NCBI GenBank assembly: GCA_015069695.1
Contig: JADCRZ010000009.1
Coordinates: forward strand, 124,001-188,000
DNA length: 64,000 nucleotides
Origin: Williamsia sp.
GTDB taxonomy: Bacteria > Bacteroidota > Bacteroidia > Chitinophagales > Chitinophagaceae
Direction of reading: 5' to 3'
Positions 43,042-51,866 of the stretch are shown piece after piece. How positions within the stretch are numbered: the first letter of the stretch is position 1; each line of letters starts with the position of its first letter. Position numbers and translations under genes: made by a program. The notes beneath the pieces were generated by a model. The model made no database searches. It saw only the letters and a list, made by a program, of their open reading frames with translations, and was not told the DNA's origin.

Positions 43042-44430
43042 TTAGAAAGCCTTCTTGGGTGTTCCTGCATCGAGTTGTTTTTGCACCGATGCTTTATCAC
43101 CTACCATTACGACTTTCATGTTCTCAGGTTTAAACTGCTTTTTGGCGATCTCTGAAATTTTTTCCGGCGTTACCTTGTACATGTTCTGGACCAAGTTGGT
43201 AAGATAACTGTCGGGCAAACCAAAGCGGTCTAAGAAGTTAAGCTGGCTGATGATGCCGGCAGGGGAGGAGTTGCGCAATACAAAAATACCTGCTTCATAA
43301 TTCTGGATGCCGGCCACCTCTTCTTTGGTAGGCGGCTCGTTTTGCAGGCGCGCGATCTCTTTTTGTATTTCCAGCAGGGCATCAGCGGTATGCTCGCTGG
43401 TAACATCTGCCTGCTCGATCCACATGGAAGCGCCCATCTTGTTGTCGATATAGCTCGACGGGGAATACGTGTATCCTTTGTTTTCCCGGATGTTGCTGGT
43501 GATCCTTGAAAAGAAGGACCCGCCCAGCAGGGAGTTGGTAATGATCTGGGGAAGATAATCTTTGTCTTTGGGCGTAAGCGCCGGCAGACCCACCATGATG
43601 GTTGTCTGAGGTGCGCTCTTGCGGTCGAGCAGGGCTGTATCGGTTGCAGTCTCGATCTTTACCGGCGGGTATTGAACATCAGGGCCGGCCTTCCATTTGC
43701 CAAAAGCTGCTGCTGCGGCCGTTGTTACTGCTGCTTCATCAAATTTGCCGGCCACATACAAGACAGACCGTTTTGCCCCGAAATTTTTATCATAAAAGCC
43801 TTTTACTTTTTCCACCGTGTAAGAGCTGATCATGGCTTCTGTAGGAAAATATCTTCCATAGGGATGGTCTTTGTAAACAGCCTGGTAAAATTTTTCTGCT
43901 GCCAGCGATTGGGGGCGTGATTTGCTCACGGTCAGGTTGCGTTTCAGATCGCTTTTCAGCCTTTCCAGCTCACTGGCAGGCAGGGCCGGATGCATGATCA
44001 CATCAGCTATCAGCCTGATAAAATCGGGGGCATACTCTGAAAGTACCGAGCCGGAGATATAAGTTTGATCGGGGCCAGCGCTTAAACTTAAGTTGCCGCC
44101 CATTTCTGCCGCCTTTTTGGAAAGCGCTTTAAAATCCAGGCTGCTTGTTCCTTGCTTGATCATCTGGCAGGTAAGATCGGCCAGCCACACTTCATTGGGC
44201 CCCTCGTGTACATTGCCTGTTTTAATGATCAGTTGAATAGTTGCTTTGGGAAGATCGCCGTACTGTACCAGTACGGTCCGCAGGCCATTGGGCAGTGCCT
44301 TGGCCTTTTTTTGCGGCAGCTTGAAATTCTTGGCTGTGCCGCCAGCCGGGGGCAACTGCTTTTGTGCAGTGAGGGAGGAGAACAAGAACAAGCCTGCAAG
44401 GGCAGGCAACCATTTATTTACTGCTTTCAT
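43042..44430 (-). CDS. M16-family peptidase-like subunit lacking the zinc motif, secreted
   Basis: From the ATG at 44430 the protein has 462 residues with a signal peptide (WLPALAGLFLFSSLTAQ). The fold is that of M16 peptidases (VLVQYGDLPKATIQLIIKTG, SRPQSLAAEKFYQAVYKDHP, NSLLGGSFFSRITSNIRENK), but where active members have HxxEH this one reads WLADLTCQMIKQG, with neither zinc ligand. It is therefore the non-catalytic partner of a heterodimer, contributing the R/Y substrate-binding half (ENKGYTYSPSS). Its start overlaps the 3' end of the active M16 gene by 17 bp, which implies translational coupling and equal expression. A terminator follows after 18 bp. Predicted location is the periplasm; substrates are unknown. 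Confidence 0.9.
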   Translation of the reverse strand: MKAVNKWLPALAGLFLFSSLTAQKQLPPAGGTAKNFKLPQKKAKALPNGLRTVLVQYGDLPKATIQLIIKTGNVHEGPNEVWLADLTCQMIKQGTSSLDFKALSKKAAEMGGNLSLSAGPDQTYISGSVLSEYAPDFIRLIADVIMHPALPASELERLKSDLKRNLTVSKSRPQSLAAEKFYQAVYKDHPYGRYFPTEAMISSYTVEKVKGFYDKNFGAKRSVLYVAGKFDEAAVTTAAAAAFGKWKAGPDVQYPPVKIETATDTALLDRKSAPQTTIMVGLPALTPKDKDYLPQIITNSLLGGSFFSRITSNIRENKGYTYSPSSYIDNKMGASMWIEQADVTSEHTADALLEIQKEIARLQNEPPTKEEVAGIQNYEAGIFVLRNSSPAGIISQLNFLDRFGLPDSYLTNLVQNMYKVTPEKISEIAKKQFKPENMKVVMVGDKASVQKQLDAGTPKKAF

Positions 44431-45817
44431 GTGTCGGTGCTTTTGGATTAACAATCAGGATGGTGCGGTTGGTACTTCTCAGGTATTCCCGGGCGGTTTT
44501 TTTGATCAGCTCAGGCGTTACTTTTCCAAATTCACTTTCCAGCTCGTTTATCTTGGAAGGATTGTCATCAAACAAGGCAAAGGATGCCAGCAGGTTTAAT
44601 TTGTTGATGCCGTAAGAACCACCCAACTGATCATACAGGTTTGACCTCATTTTTACGGAAGCCAGTTTCAGGTCTGCTGCGCTTACAGTGGCTTCCAGGT
44701 CTGCCACTGCTTTGTCAAACTGCCGGATAATTGAATCGGCGGCAACTGTAGAATCATGAACCAGGTCGGCCATCCAAACCATGGGGCCATTGTAGTCAAA
44801 CATATTTCCCAGGTAGTTGATGCCGCCGCTCACGCTGTTGGTATATCCTTTTTCCTGCACAAGCGATTGGTATAGTTTGCTGTCCTGCCCCTGCAGCAGG
44901 ATCTGGTCGATCAGGCCCATGGCGTAAAATTCGGGCGTGTGTTTTTCAGGCATTTTGTATGCTACCGCGATGGCGGGTTTGTTGGCAAGCTTGTCTTCTT
45001 TGGTAAACCTTTTTTCTTTTTCCTGTCTGGGTTCGGAAAGATCGGGCTTGGGCGGAATGGTAGCTGCCGGTATGTTGCCAAAATACTGCTCGACCCATTT
45101 CTTGGCTGCTTCCACTTCAAAATCGCCTACAACCGTTAGTACGGCGTTGTTGGGTGCATAATAGGTTTTGAAAAAATTGTTTACGTCGTCCAGCTTGGCT
45201 GAATCCAGGTCGGCCAGGTCGCCGTAAAAATTGTGTGCATTGTACCAGTTCTCGTTGGCATACTGCGGCATGTCAAGCCAGGGAAAACCACCATAGGGCT
45301 GGTTCAGCACATTCACTTTTACTTCGTTCTTTACCACGCCTTGCTGGTTGGTGAGGTTGTCCTGCGTGATGGCCAGGCCTTTCATCCGGTCGGCCTCGGC
45401 CCAGATGGCTGTTTCCAGCTTGTGGGCGGGCATCACTTCAAAGTAATTGGTAAAATCAAAGCGGGTTGAACCGTTCAAGATGCCCCCGTTTTGCTGTACC
45501 AGTTTGATAAATTCCATCTTGCCCAGGTTCTTTGAGCCCTGGAACATCATGTGCTCAAAAAGATGGGCAAAGCCTGTCCTGTTTTTAGGTTCGATGCGAA
45601 ACCCGATGTTGTAGTAAACGCCCACTGCCACTGTGGGGGCAATGGTATCGCGCGACAGCACCACTTTTAATCCGTTGCCGAGTTTGTAATAAACAACGGG
45701 GATCTGCATGGCGGCTGCTTCCCCTTTCCCCGGCTTGTCTTTCCAGGCTGCCAGAAGCAGGATAAATCCTGCTGCAAACAGGATCTTTGAGGCAGGGATT
45801 GAATGAAAAAACTTCAT
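44414..45817 (-). CDS. M16-family zinc peptidase, catalytic subunit
   Basis: From the ATG at 45817 the protein has 467 residues with a signal sequence (ASKILFAAGFILLLAAW). The inverted zinc motif HLFEH is at 85-89 (FAHLFEHMMFQGS), with the distal Glu expected about 75 residues later in the NEVKVNVLNQPYGG area. The C-terminal M16 domain is present (IDQILLQGQDSKLYQSLVQE). M16B peptidases of this length work as a dimer with an inactive homologue, here the following gene. They degrade peptides and small unfolded proteins; in Bacteroidota such pairs are common in the periplasm. Divergent from the SDR gene with 245 bp between starts, in which no further gene is seen. Confidence 0.92.
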   Translation of the reverse strand: MKFFHSIPASKILFAAGFILLLAAWKDKPGKGEAAAMQIPVVYYKLGNGLKVVLSRDTIAPTVAVGVYYNIGFRIEPKNRTGFAHLFEHMMFQGSKNLGKMEFIKLVQQNGGILNGSTRFDFTNYFEVMPAHKLETAIWAEADRMKGLAITQDNLTNQQGVVKNEVKVNVLNQPYGGFPWLDMPQYANENWYNAHNFYGDLADLDSAKLDDVNNFFKTYYAPNNAVLTVVGDFEVEAAKKWVEQYFGNIPAATIPPKPDLSEPRQEKEKRFTKEDKLANKPAIAVAYKMPEKHTPEFYAMGLIDQILLQGQDSKLYQSLVQEKGYTNSVSGGINYLGNMFDYNGPMVWMADLVHDSTVAADSIIRQFDKAVADLEATVSAADLKLASVKMRSNLYDQLGGSYGINKLNLLASFALFDDNPSKINELESEFGKVTPELIKKTAREYLRSTNRTILIVNPKAPTHESSK

Positions 45818-46062
45818 ATAGAATTGATTTAGACCTGCAGGCAAGATAAGGAAATGATCGGGACCAGTTGTTCTGCAAACGGATATTTGGCCAAAAGCGC
45901 GGTTCAATGGTTTTTATCTCCCTTTTGTGTTGAAAGCTCTTTTTTACCGCTTTGTTTTTTTAATCAGCTTATTTAAATGTAAGAAATTAAACAAAGTGCA
46001 GGAAATTTACGCTAAACATTCAACCCAAAAAAAACGTTTAGAGGGGAGAAATTAGAAGCAAC

Positions 46063-46788
46063 ATGAAATTAGCTGACAACAAAATCCTGGTTACCGGCGG
46101 CGCCAGCGGCATCGGACTGGGATTGACCGAACGGTTTGTGGAAGAAGGGAATACCGTCATCATCTGCGGCCGGCGGGAAGAAGCCTTGCAAGAAGTAGCA
46201 GGCAGGCACCCTGGTCTCATCACCCGTGTTTGCGACCTGTCTGTAGAAGCAGACCGCCTTGAGCTGTTCAACTGGATAAAAGAATCCCATCCCGACCTGA
46301 ACGTACTGGTCAACAACGCCGGCATCCAGCAGTGGATGAATGTGACCGACGACGACTTTTACCAGCGCGCAAAAGCAGAGATCATCACCAACATCGAAGC
46401 GCCGCTGCACCTGCTCTCTCTTTTTCTTCAGCTGCCTTCGATGAAGACTGTTATGAATGTGACCTCCGGTTTATCGTTCATGCCTTTTACAAAAGTGCCC
46501 GTGTACTCAGCCACCAAGGCTTTTTTTCACTCCTTTACTTTGTCGGCTCAACACTTGTTGAAGCAAAAAGGCATTGAAGTGATCGAAATCATACCCCCTG
46601 CCCTGAATACAGACCTGGGCGGAAAAGGCCTGCATGATCACGCCCCGCCTGTATCGGAATTTATCCGTACCATCTTCGAGCAATTAAAGGAAGGCAAAAC
46701 AGAACTGACATTCGGATTCAGCCAGGCTATGGCCGGCGGTGTTCCGGAAGTGTGGAAACAACGGTTTGCACAAATGAACCAGCTGTAA
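46063..46788 (+). CDS. Short-chain dehydrogenase/reductase (DltE-like)
   Basis: The 241-residue protein has the classical SDR layout: TGGASGIG at 11-18 for the dinucleotide, NNAG at 84-87, and the catalytic triad Ser135, Tyr148, Lys152 (YSATK). The absence of an acidic residue at the end of the second strand together with the GRREEA motif (Arg after Gly36-like position) favours NADP(H). The C-terminal KQRFAQM helix is like DltE-type members, whose substrates are not well defined. It is a soluble cytoplasmic enzyme of normal length. A copy of the dispersed repeat core begins 12 bp after the stop. Neighbouring genes do not suggest a pathway. Confidence 0.9.
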   Translation: MKLADNKILVTGGASGIGLGLTERFVEEGNTVIICGRREEALQEVAGRHPGLITRVCDLSVEADRLELFNWIKESHPDLNVLVNNAGIQQWMNVTDDDFYQRAKAEIITNIEAPLHLLSLFLQLPSMKTVMNVTSGLSFMPFTKVPVYSATKAFFHSFTLSAQHLLKQKGIEVIEIIPPALNTDLGGKGLHDHAPPVSEFIRTIFEQLKEGKTELTFGFSQAMAGGVPEVWKQRFAQMNQL

Positions 46789-46800
46789 AGGGGCTGTTCT

Positions 46801-46821
46801 TTGTCTGAACCTTGATTTACA
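46801..46821 (+). repeat. Dispersed intergenic repeat, core copy 1
   Basis: The 21-mer TTGTCTGAACCTTGATTTAC plus A here is identical to 52095-52115. It begins 12 bp after the SDR stop. The following bases (CCACTCACC ... GTGGGTGG, about 46825-46852) resemble the middle of the other copy only loosely, so this looks like a partial or decayed element. Confidence 0.7.
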
Positions 46822-46886
46822 TTCCCCACTCACCTACGCATGGCCGTGGGTGGTACAGTTTTTTACTGTTTATTCTTTAAAAACTC

Positions 46887-47423
46887 ATGGACAGCATCAA
46901 CCGCAACCAGCCGGAACAAAACAAGAAGGATCTTTCAGGAAACCAGGCAGGAGAAAAAATAGTTGAACTGGCGAAAAAAGCCAAAAACTGCTTTTTCTGT
47001 ACCCGGATCACGAGCGGACAGGCATTTGCTACCCGCCCTATGTCTGTGCAAAAAATAGAGGAGGATGGAACCTGTTGGTTCCTGAGCGCAATAGACAGTC
47101 ATAAAAATGCCCAGATAGAGGCTGACCCTTTTGTTCAGCTGCTTTTCCAGGGCTCTGATTATTCAGATTATCTTTCCCTGTACGGACAGGCCACCATCAG
47201 CCAGGACAAAGCAAAGATCAAGGAGCTGTGGGAGCCGATCATCAAAACCTGGTTTACAGAAGGGGAAGATGATCCCCGCATCACGGTTATCAAGGTAACA
47301 CCACAGGATGGTTATTACTGGGATACCAAGCACGGACAAATCGTAAGCTTTGCCAAACAACTGGTAGGGGCAGTCACCGGTAAAACACTGGATGATTCTA
47401 TTGAAGGGAAACTGGATGTTTAG
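46887..47423 (+). CDS. Pyridoxamine 5'-phosphate oxidase-like flavin-binding protein (general stress protein 26 type)
   Basis: The 178-residue protein has a charged 20-residue N-terminus followed by a split-barrel flavin-binding domain: AKKAKNCFFCTRITSGQAFA, TRPMSVQKIEEDGTCWFLSA, then FVQLLFQGSDYSDYLSLYGQ and ISQDKAKIKELWEPIIKTWF. The pattern is that of the stress-induced PNPOx-like family that binds FMN or FAD and lacks true PNPOx activity. The precise role is unknown; proposals include flavin-dependent stress protection. The protein is soluble. It is preceded by a repeat copy and followed by a plus-strand terminator, so it is probably monocistronic. Confidence 0.88.
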   Translation: MDSINRNQPEQNKKDLSGNQAGEKIVELAKKAKNCFFCTRITSGQAFATRPMSVQKIEEDGTCWFLSAIDSHKNAQIEADPFVQLLFQGSDYSDYLSLYGQATISQDKAKIKELWEPIIKTWFTEGEDDPRITVIKVTPQDGYYWDTKHGQIVSFAKQLVGAVTGKTLDDSIEGKLDV

Positions 47424-47486
47424 ATTTATTTGCGCATACCCATTGAGGTGAGGAGGAAGAAGCGCAGCAGTAGAAAAGAGCGTGAG

Positions 47487-47520
47487 GGCTGGTCTTGTAA
47501 TGCAAGGCCAGCCTTTTTTT
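47487..47520 (+). terminator. Intrinsic terminator after the PNPOx-like gene
   Basis: GGCTGGTCTTG (47487-47497) pairs with CAAGGCCAGCC (47503-47513) with one G-T pair, followed by seven T residues (47514-47520), 63 bp after the stop codon. Confidence 0.88.
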
Positions 47521-47698
47521 ATTGTCCCATTTCACCAGCTACGGATCAGACCTGAACGGAATATTTTTGCTTCCCTGTAATTCTGCGGCAGCCGCCGCAA
47601 CCAATCAGCTGTAAAATGCCCGGGCCTCTTTACAGATTTAAATTACACCATGTTATGCAATCAAATTACAGAACTGTGCACTATTTAAACCACACACC

Positions 47699-48175
47699 TT
47701 GAGCGAAACAGCATTTCTTGAAGAGATACGGGCATGCCAGGGGATGATTTACAAGCTGGTGGGTTTGTATGCCACCGACAGCGAAGAGAAAAAAGATCTC
47801 TACCAGGAAATCCTGTTGCAGGCCTGGAGAGGATGGCCTTCTTTCCGGCACGAGGCCAAGTTTAGTACCTGGTTGTACCGGATCTGTTTAAACACCATTC
47901 TTACCCAAAAAAGAAAGAGCAATAAGATCGACTACAAAGATTCGCTGGAACCCTTTTCGCCCCCCGTGCCGCACAGCAGCATACAGTGGGAAGATGCGGT
48001 GAGCCTGCAAAAAGCCATCAGGCAACTGGCAGAAACAGACCGGGCCATCGTATCCCTGCACCTCGATGGCTATGAGAACAGCGAGATCGCAGAAATGATC
48101 GGCATCTCCAACAACCATGTGGCGGTGAAACTTCACCGCTGTAAACAGCAATTAGCAAACTTATTAACCCGATAA
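47699..48175 (+). CDS. ECF RNA polymerase sigma factor, TTG start
   Basis: The 158-residue protein is compact for an ECF factor. Region 2 runs from about residue 10 to 70 (DLYQEILLQAWRGWPSFRHE, KFSTWLYRICLNT) and region 4 from about 100 to 155 (LAETDRAIVSLHLDGYENSE, EMIGISNNHVAVKLHRCKQQ). The start is a TTG at 47699, because no ATG lies upstream in frame and the next Met (residue 16) would cut into region 2. It is followed after 1 bp by a small membrane protein, a typical sigma/anti-sigma arrangement without FecR or SusC. The 275-bp region before it holds the terminator of the upstream gene and no recognisable gene. The regulated genes are unknown. Confidence 0.87.
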   Translation: MSETAFLEEIRACQGMIYKLVGLYATDSEEKKDLYQEILLQAWRGWPSFRHEAKFSTWLYRICLNTILTQKRKSNKIDYKDSLEPFSPPVPHSSIQWEDAVSLQKAIRQLAETDRAIVSLHLDGYENSEIAEMIGISNNHVAVKLHRCKQQLANLLTR

Positions 48176-48176
48176 C

Positions 48177-48788
48177 ATGAGCATAGAGCAAAACTGGAAA
48201 GAGCTGGACAGCAGGCAAGACGAAGATCTGTCTTCCCTGCTTCAACCGGGCCTGGTAGAAAAACTGCAATCGTCAAATCCCCTGCTTGCCATCAAAAAAC
48301 GGCTGGTTGGTAACATGGTTTTTTCGGGTTTGATTTCAGCTGGTTATGTATTGGTCCTGATCAGGTTCCACCAATGGCCGGTACTGGTTTGTATAGGTGC
48401 TATCTTCCTATTTACCCTTTGGACCGGCGTTACAGCTTACTTTCAATACAAATCCATCCATCCCTTTATGAACGGCCGGCCCCTGCTGGCAGAAATGGAA
48501 AAGCATTATGCAGGTATCCGCAGCTGGATGCGGGGGCAGGTCAGGGTGGCTGCCTTTGTTTACCCGGTTGCTGCTGCCGGCGGGTTTATGGTGGGGGGGA
48601 TGATTGGCTCCGGCAAAGGCCTGGAACAATTTATGACCAGGCCAAAGATGATTGTCGCACTACTCCTGATCACAGCCGTGCTGGCGCCCACAGGTCTTTT
48701 TCTTGCCAGGTGGTTGCACAAAAAAAGTTTTGGCAAACACCTGGCAACGCTGAAAAAAAACATTGATGAGCTAAAGGCAAATAGCTGA
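48177..48788 (+). CDS. Small membrane protein, probable anti-sigma or sigma-linked partner
   Basis: The 203-residue protein has four hydrophobic helices, two at about 45-85 (LVGNMVFSGLISAGYVLVLI, PVLVCIGAIFLFTLW) and two at about 125-180 (VAAFVYPVAAAGGFMVGGMI, MIVALLLITAVLAPTGLFLA). A charged N-terminal segment (NWKELDSRQDEDLSSLL) precedes them and a basic C-terminal helix follows. No named domain is recognised. It begins 1 bp after the ECF sigma gene, so co-translation is likely and it may hold the sigma factor at the membrane through its N-terminal segment; that role is inferred from context only. It is convergent with the sulfatase gene at a distance of 52 bp. Confidence 0.72.
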   Translation: MSIEQNWKELDSRQDEDLSSLLQPGLVEKLQSSNPLLAIKKRLVGNMVFSGLISAGYVLVLIRFHQWPVLVCIGAIFLFTLWTGVTAYFQYKSIHPFMNGRPLLAEMEKHYAGIRSWMRGQVRVAAFVYPVAAAGGFMVGGMIGSGKGLEQFMTRPKMIVALLLITAVLAPTGLFLARWLHKKSFGKHLATLKKNIDELKANS

Positions 48789-48840
48789 TCGCACGTGCGT
48801 CCTTTTCATGATCCGGGTTGTATAAATTGGGTTGGAAAGA

Positions 48841-50244
48841 TCACTGTTTTGCCATACTGTTTTTATTCCAGGAAGAGAGCGGCGGCAAAGACCGGCGCCA
48901 TGCCAATAATTTTTTTTCCATTGCGGAAGCCAACTGCGCATGCAGCTCAATTACGTTGGTGCTTTCGTTGGGATCTGTTTCCAGGTCGTAGAGCTGCTGG
49001 TTTGTGCCGGAGGCGTTCATCAGCAGCTTCCATCTGCCTTCCCGCAGGGCTATGTTCGGACTCCTGTCGCGGCCCTGCGGATAGTTAAAGGTCGAATCGT
49101 TCCGGCCGTATTCCCAGAAAATCGGCTTCTTCCTGGCTGCCGGGGCACCCAGCAACACAGCCGTTCTGTCTTCTCCATCCGGCTGAACAGTTTGCGGCAA
49201 GGCAACGCCTGCCAGCTTGCAAAAAGTAGGCAAGAGATCAGTGCCGCAGAGTACCGAAGCAGAATCCGTGGTCCCGGCCTTGATTTGCCCCGGCCACCAC
49301 GCAATAAAAGGCATCCGGGTGCCGCCTTCGTACAGAGACAGTTTTGATCCGCGCAGTCCGGCCGACCGGCTTCCTTTAAAGCTGGGCAATGGTCCGTTGT
49401 CGCTGGTAAAAACGATCAGCGTATTTTTCTCAATGCCTAATTTTTCAATTCCTTCCAACAGCCGGCCGATCTGCCGGTCATACTCTTCCAGTACGGCCCT
49501 GAAATTAATTTCGCTTTCCCGGTCTGCCGGGTATTTACCCGTGCGCTCATCGCCCGGCACCCAGGGTGTGTGTACATCATCGGGCCACAGGTTGATAAAA
49601 CAAGGCTGCTCCTTATGTTTGGCCAGAAAGGCCAGTGTTTTATCTACAAAATAACCGGTGCGCTGCCAGCGCTTGATGCTGTCCTTGTCTGACCAGATCC
49701 AATCCGTTGCAGTGATCAGCGGATCGGGGTCGGGGCTTTCCCAGGTGCTGTTGTATTCATCAAACCCATACGCGTGGATAGAAGGCGCGTCTTTTACATC
49801 GCGCCCGCCGCCCATATGCCATTTCCCGAAATGACCGGTCGCATAGCCATTGGCGTGAAGGATGCGGGCAATGGAGGGAGCTTTGAGTGTCAGATAATCT
49901 GCCTGCTCGCACTGGCGGTTCTGTGCCCTTTTCTGCAGGAAGCTGGTGATGTTCCATTTGGCCGGACTCATCCCCGTAAGAAACCCTGTTCTGGATGGCG
50001 AGCAGATGGGGGAAGGACTGTAATAGTGGGTAAACTTCCTGCCTTCGCGGGCCAGCTGGTCTACATGCGGTGTTTTGTACCCGCCGTTGAAGCAACTGAT
50101 ATCGCCATAGCCCATATCATCGGTCAGGATAAAAATAATATTGGGGGGCCGTTGAGCAGCGGATCTTTTCTGGGCGGCACCTGCCTTGCATAACAACAGG
50201 GCAGCCAGCACCAGGTAAACAAGCTTGTTTATTTGCATCGCCAT
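48841..50244 (-). CDS. Sulfatase (arylsulfatase family S1), secreted
   Basis: The 467-residue protein starts with a signal peptide (INKLVYLVLAALLLCKAGAA); ATG codons at 50244 and 50238 are both possible. The S1 signature is complete: TDDMGYGD with the metal-binding Asp pair at 41-42, and CSPSR at 81-85, where Cys81 is the residue converted to formylglycine. Further motifs are GKWHMGGG, PWVPGDERTGKY and VFTSDNGPLPS. Members remove sulfate esters from glycans. The maturation enzyme (anaerobic or FGE type) is not in this window. It is divergent from the sialate O-acetylesterase family gene with 119 bp between starts, suggesting coordinated removal of sulfate and acetyl groups from a decorated polysaccharide. 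Confidence 0.93.
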   Translation of the reverse strand: MAMQINKLVYLVLAALLLCKAGAAQKRSAAQRPPNIIFILTDDMGYGDISCFNGGYKTPHVDQLAREGRKFTHYYSPSPICSPSRTGFLTGMSPAKWNITSFLQKRAQNRQCEQADYLTLKAPSIARILHANGYATGHFGKWHMGGGRDVKDAPSIHAYGFDEYNSTWESPDPDPLITATDWIWSDKDSIKRWQRTGYFVDKTLAFLAKHKEQPCFINLWPDDVHTPWVPGDERTGKYPADRESEINFRAVLEEYDRQIGRLLEGIEKLGIEKNTLIVFTSDNGPLPSFKGSRSAGLRGSKLSLYEGGTRMPFIAWWPGQIKAGTTDSASVLCGTDLLPTFCKLAGVALPQTVQPDGEDRTAVLLGAPAARKKPIFWEYGRNDSTFNYPQGRDRSPNIALREGRWKLLMNASGTNQQLYDLETDPNESTNVIELHAQLASAMEKKLLAWRRSLPPLSSWNKNSMAKQ

Positions 50245-50264
50245 CGTTGATTTGTAAAAGGGTT

Positions 50265-50272
50265 CTAAAGTA
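50265..50272 (-). promoter_or_regulatory. Candidate -7 promoter element for the sulfatase gene
   Basis: The minus-strand TACTTTAG has one mismatch to TAnnTTTG and lies 20 bp before the ATG, the same spacing as at 18063. The only TTG upstream is 13 bp away, too close for a usual -33 box. Confidence 0.27.
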
Positions 50273-50363
50273 GGAAAAGTTTCGGCAAATCTTTTCCGGC
50301 ATTTATAGCAGGAAAGGCGGTGTGGGGTGACTGTTACCTGATCAGGATCAGCCTTTATTTATT

Positions 50364-51857
50364 ATGAAAAAAATTACCATCATTCCATTGTTGCTGCTTG
50401 CAGTCCTTGTTGCGTGGGGGCAGACCTCCTCCCGGTTAAGGATCAATTCCATTCTGCAAAGCAACATGGTCATTCAACAAAACAAACCATTTAAGGTATG
50501 GGGATGGGCACCTGCCGGCGAAAGGGTGGCTGTGCAGGCCGACTGGCTCCCTGTGCCGGTACAGGGCATGGCTGACCCGGAAGGCAGGTTTTGCCTGATC
50601 ATGCAGGTGCCTGCTGTAAAGGACGGCGATTTTACAAAGCATACTTTAGCCGTAACAAGCGCCGGCGAATCAGTCGGCTTAACCAACGTACTGATAGGAG
50701 AGGTATGGATCTGCAGCGGTCAGTCGAACATGCAGTTCAGCATGAAAGAAACGATCGACTCGGCCATAGAAGTGCCCGCGGCCGATTATCCCGGGATCCG
50801 GCTGTTTAACGGCGGATTGAATTTCAGCAACGAACCGGTAGACAGCATCCGCGGCAGCTGGCAGGCTTGCACGCCGGCTACTGTCAGGAATTTCCCTGCT
50901 GTGGCCTATCATTTTGGCCGCGAGCTGCACAAAGCGCTAGACCTGCCTGTAGGAATTATTTTCACGGGCATCGGCGCGTCTGCTGCACAGGCCTATGTTC
51001 CAAAAGAAGTGCTGGCCGCCGATCCCAAGCTCGACAGTGTATACCTGCAACCTTATTTGCGCAGTCCGAAAGCGCAGGAAAAAATAGGTCCGGGATTTTC
51101 TTTTGAAAAAGTGACCCGGCCTTTTCTTTTATACAATGCCCTTATTCATCCGTTCACGCCCTTATCTGTCAGGGGCTTTACCTGGTACCAGGGTGAAGCA
51201 AACAGGGCAGAACGGGAGAGTTATACCCGCCTTACGCAGGCCCTGATCAAAAGCTGGCGCAAAAATTTCGGACAGGGCAATCTGCCGTTTTACTATGTGC
51301 AGATCGCGCCATACTGGTACGAGCAGGCTGACTCTACCCTGGCCGACTGTGCTTTCTTCCGCGAAGCACAGGAAAAGATTTCGACGCTTGGCAATACCGA
51401 AATGGTGCTTACCATGGATGTGGGTGAAGCAAAAAATCTTCATCCCAAAAATAAAAAACCAATTGGCGTACGCCTCGCCCGCACAGCGCTGAACAGGGAG
51501 TATGGATTGCTGGATATTTCTTACAAAGGGCCTCAATATGATTTTACGGCCTTTGATAAAAACAAGGCCACCATCCACTTCCGGCCAGAAACAATTAAAA
51601 GCGGTCTTTCTACCAATGATGGCAGGGCACCTGCCTTTTTTACCATCGCCGGAAACGATCAGGTCTTTTATCCGGCTACAGCAATCATACAGGAGAATAC
51701 CATTGTGATCAGTTCCGGCAAGGTCAAAAAGCCGGTGGCAGTGAGGTATGCTTTTACCAATTTCCCGGTAACCAATCTGCAGAATAAGGACGGGTTTCCG
51801 GCTGTGCCATTCCGGACCGACAACTGGAACGAAGCAAACAGCGGCAATAAAAAATAG
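50364..51857 (+). CDS. Sialate O-acetylesterase-family carbohydrate esterase, secreted
   Basis: The 497-residue protein has a signal peptide (MKKITIIPLLLLAVLVAWGQ) and an N-terminal beta-sandwich (about 25-105). The SGNH-like hydrolase part begins with GEVWICSGQSNMQFSM, placing the nucleophile at Ser121; GFTWYQGEANRA is the second conserved block and DVGEAKNLHPKNKKPIGVRL carries the Asp/His end of the triad. The family includes enzymes removing 9-O-acetyl groups from sialic acid, but in plant-degrading Bacteroidota these proteins are often xylan, pectin or rhamnogalacturonan acetylesterases. With no other sialic acid gene present, a plant glycan esterase is the better reading. A FecR-like stub follows 9 bp after the stop. 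Confidence 0.9.
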   Translation: MKKITIIPLLLLAVLVAWGQTSSRLRINSILQSNMVIQQNKPFKVWGWAPAGERVAVQADWLPVPVQGMADPEGRFCLIMQVPAVKDGDFTKHTLAVTSAGESVGLTNVLIGEVWICSGQSNMQFSMKETIDSAIEVPAADYPGIRLFNGGLNFSNEPVDSIRGSWQACTPATVRNFPAVAYHFGRELHKALDLPVGIIFTGIGASAAQAYVPKEVLAADPKLDSVYLQPYLRSPKAQEKIGPGFSFEKVTRPFLLYNALIHPFTPLSVRGFTWYQGEANRAERESYTRLTQALIKSWRKNFGQGNLPFYYVQIAPYWYEQADSTLADCAFFREAQEKISTLGNTEMVLTMDVGEAKNLHPKNKKPIGVRLARTALNREYGLLDISYKGPQYDFTAFDKNKATIHFRPETIKSGLSTNDGRAPAFFTIAGNDQVFYPATAIIQENTIVISSGKVKKPVAVRYAFTNFPVTNLQNKDGFPAVPFRTDNWNEANSGNKK

Positions 51858-51866
51858 AGTTTGGCT

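Noticed and set aside
50364-51857. A sialic acid utilisation locus
   Set aside because: Only the esterase family name suggests it; no sialidase, lyase or epimerase gene is nearby and the neighbours fit plant polysaccharide use.
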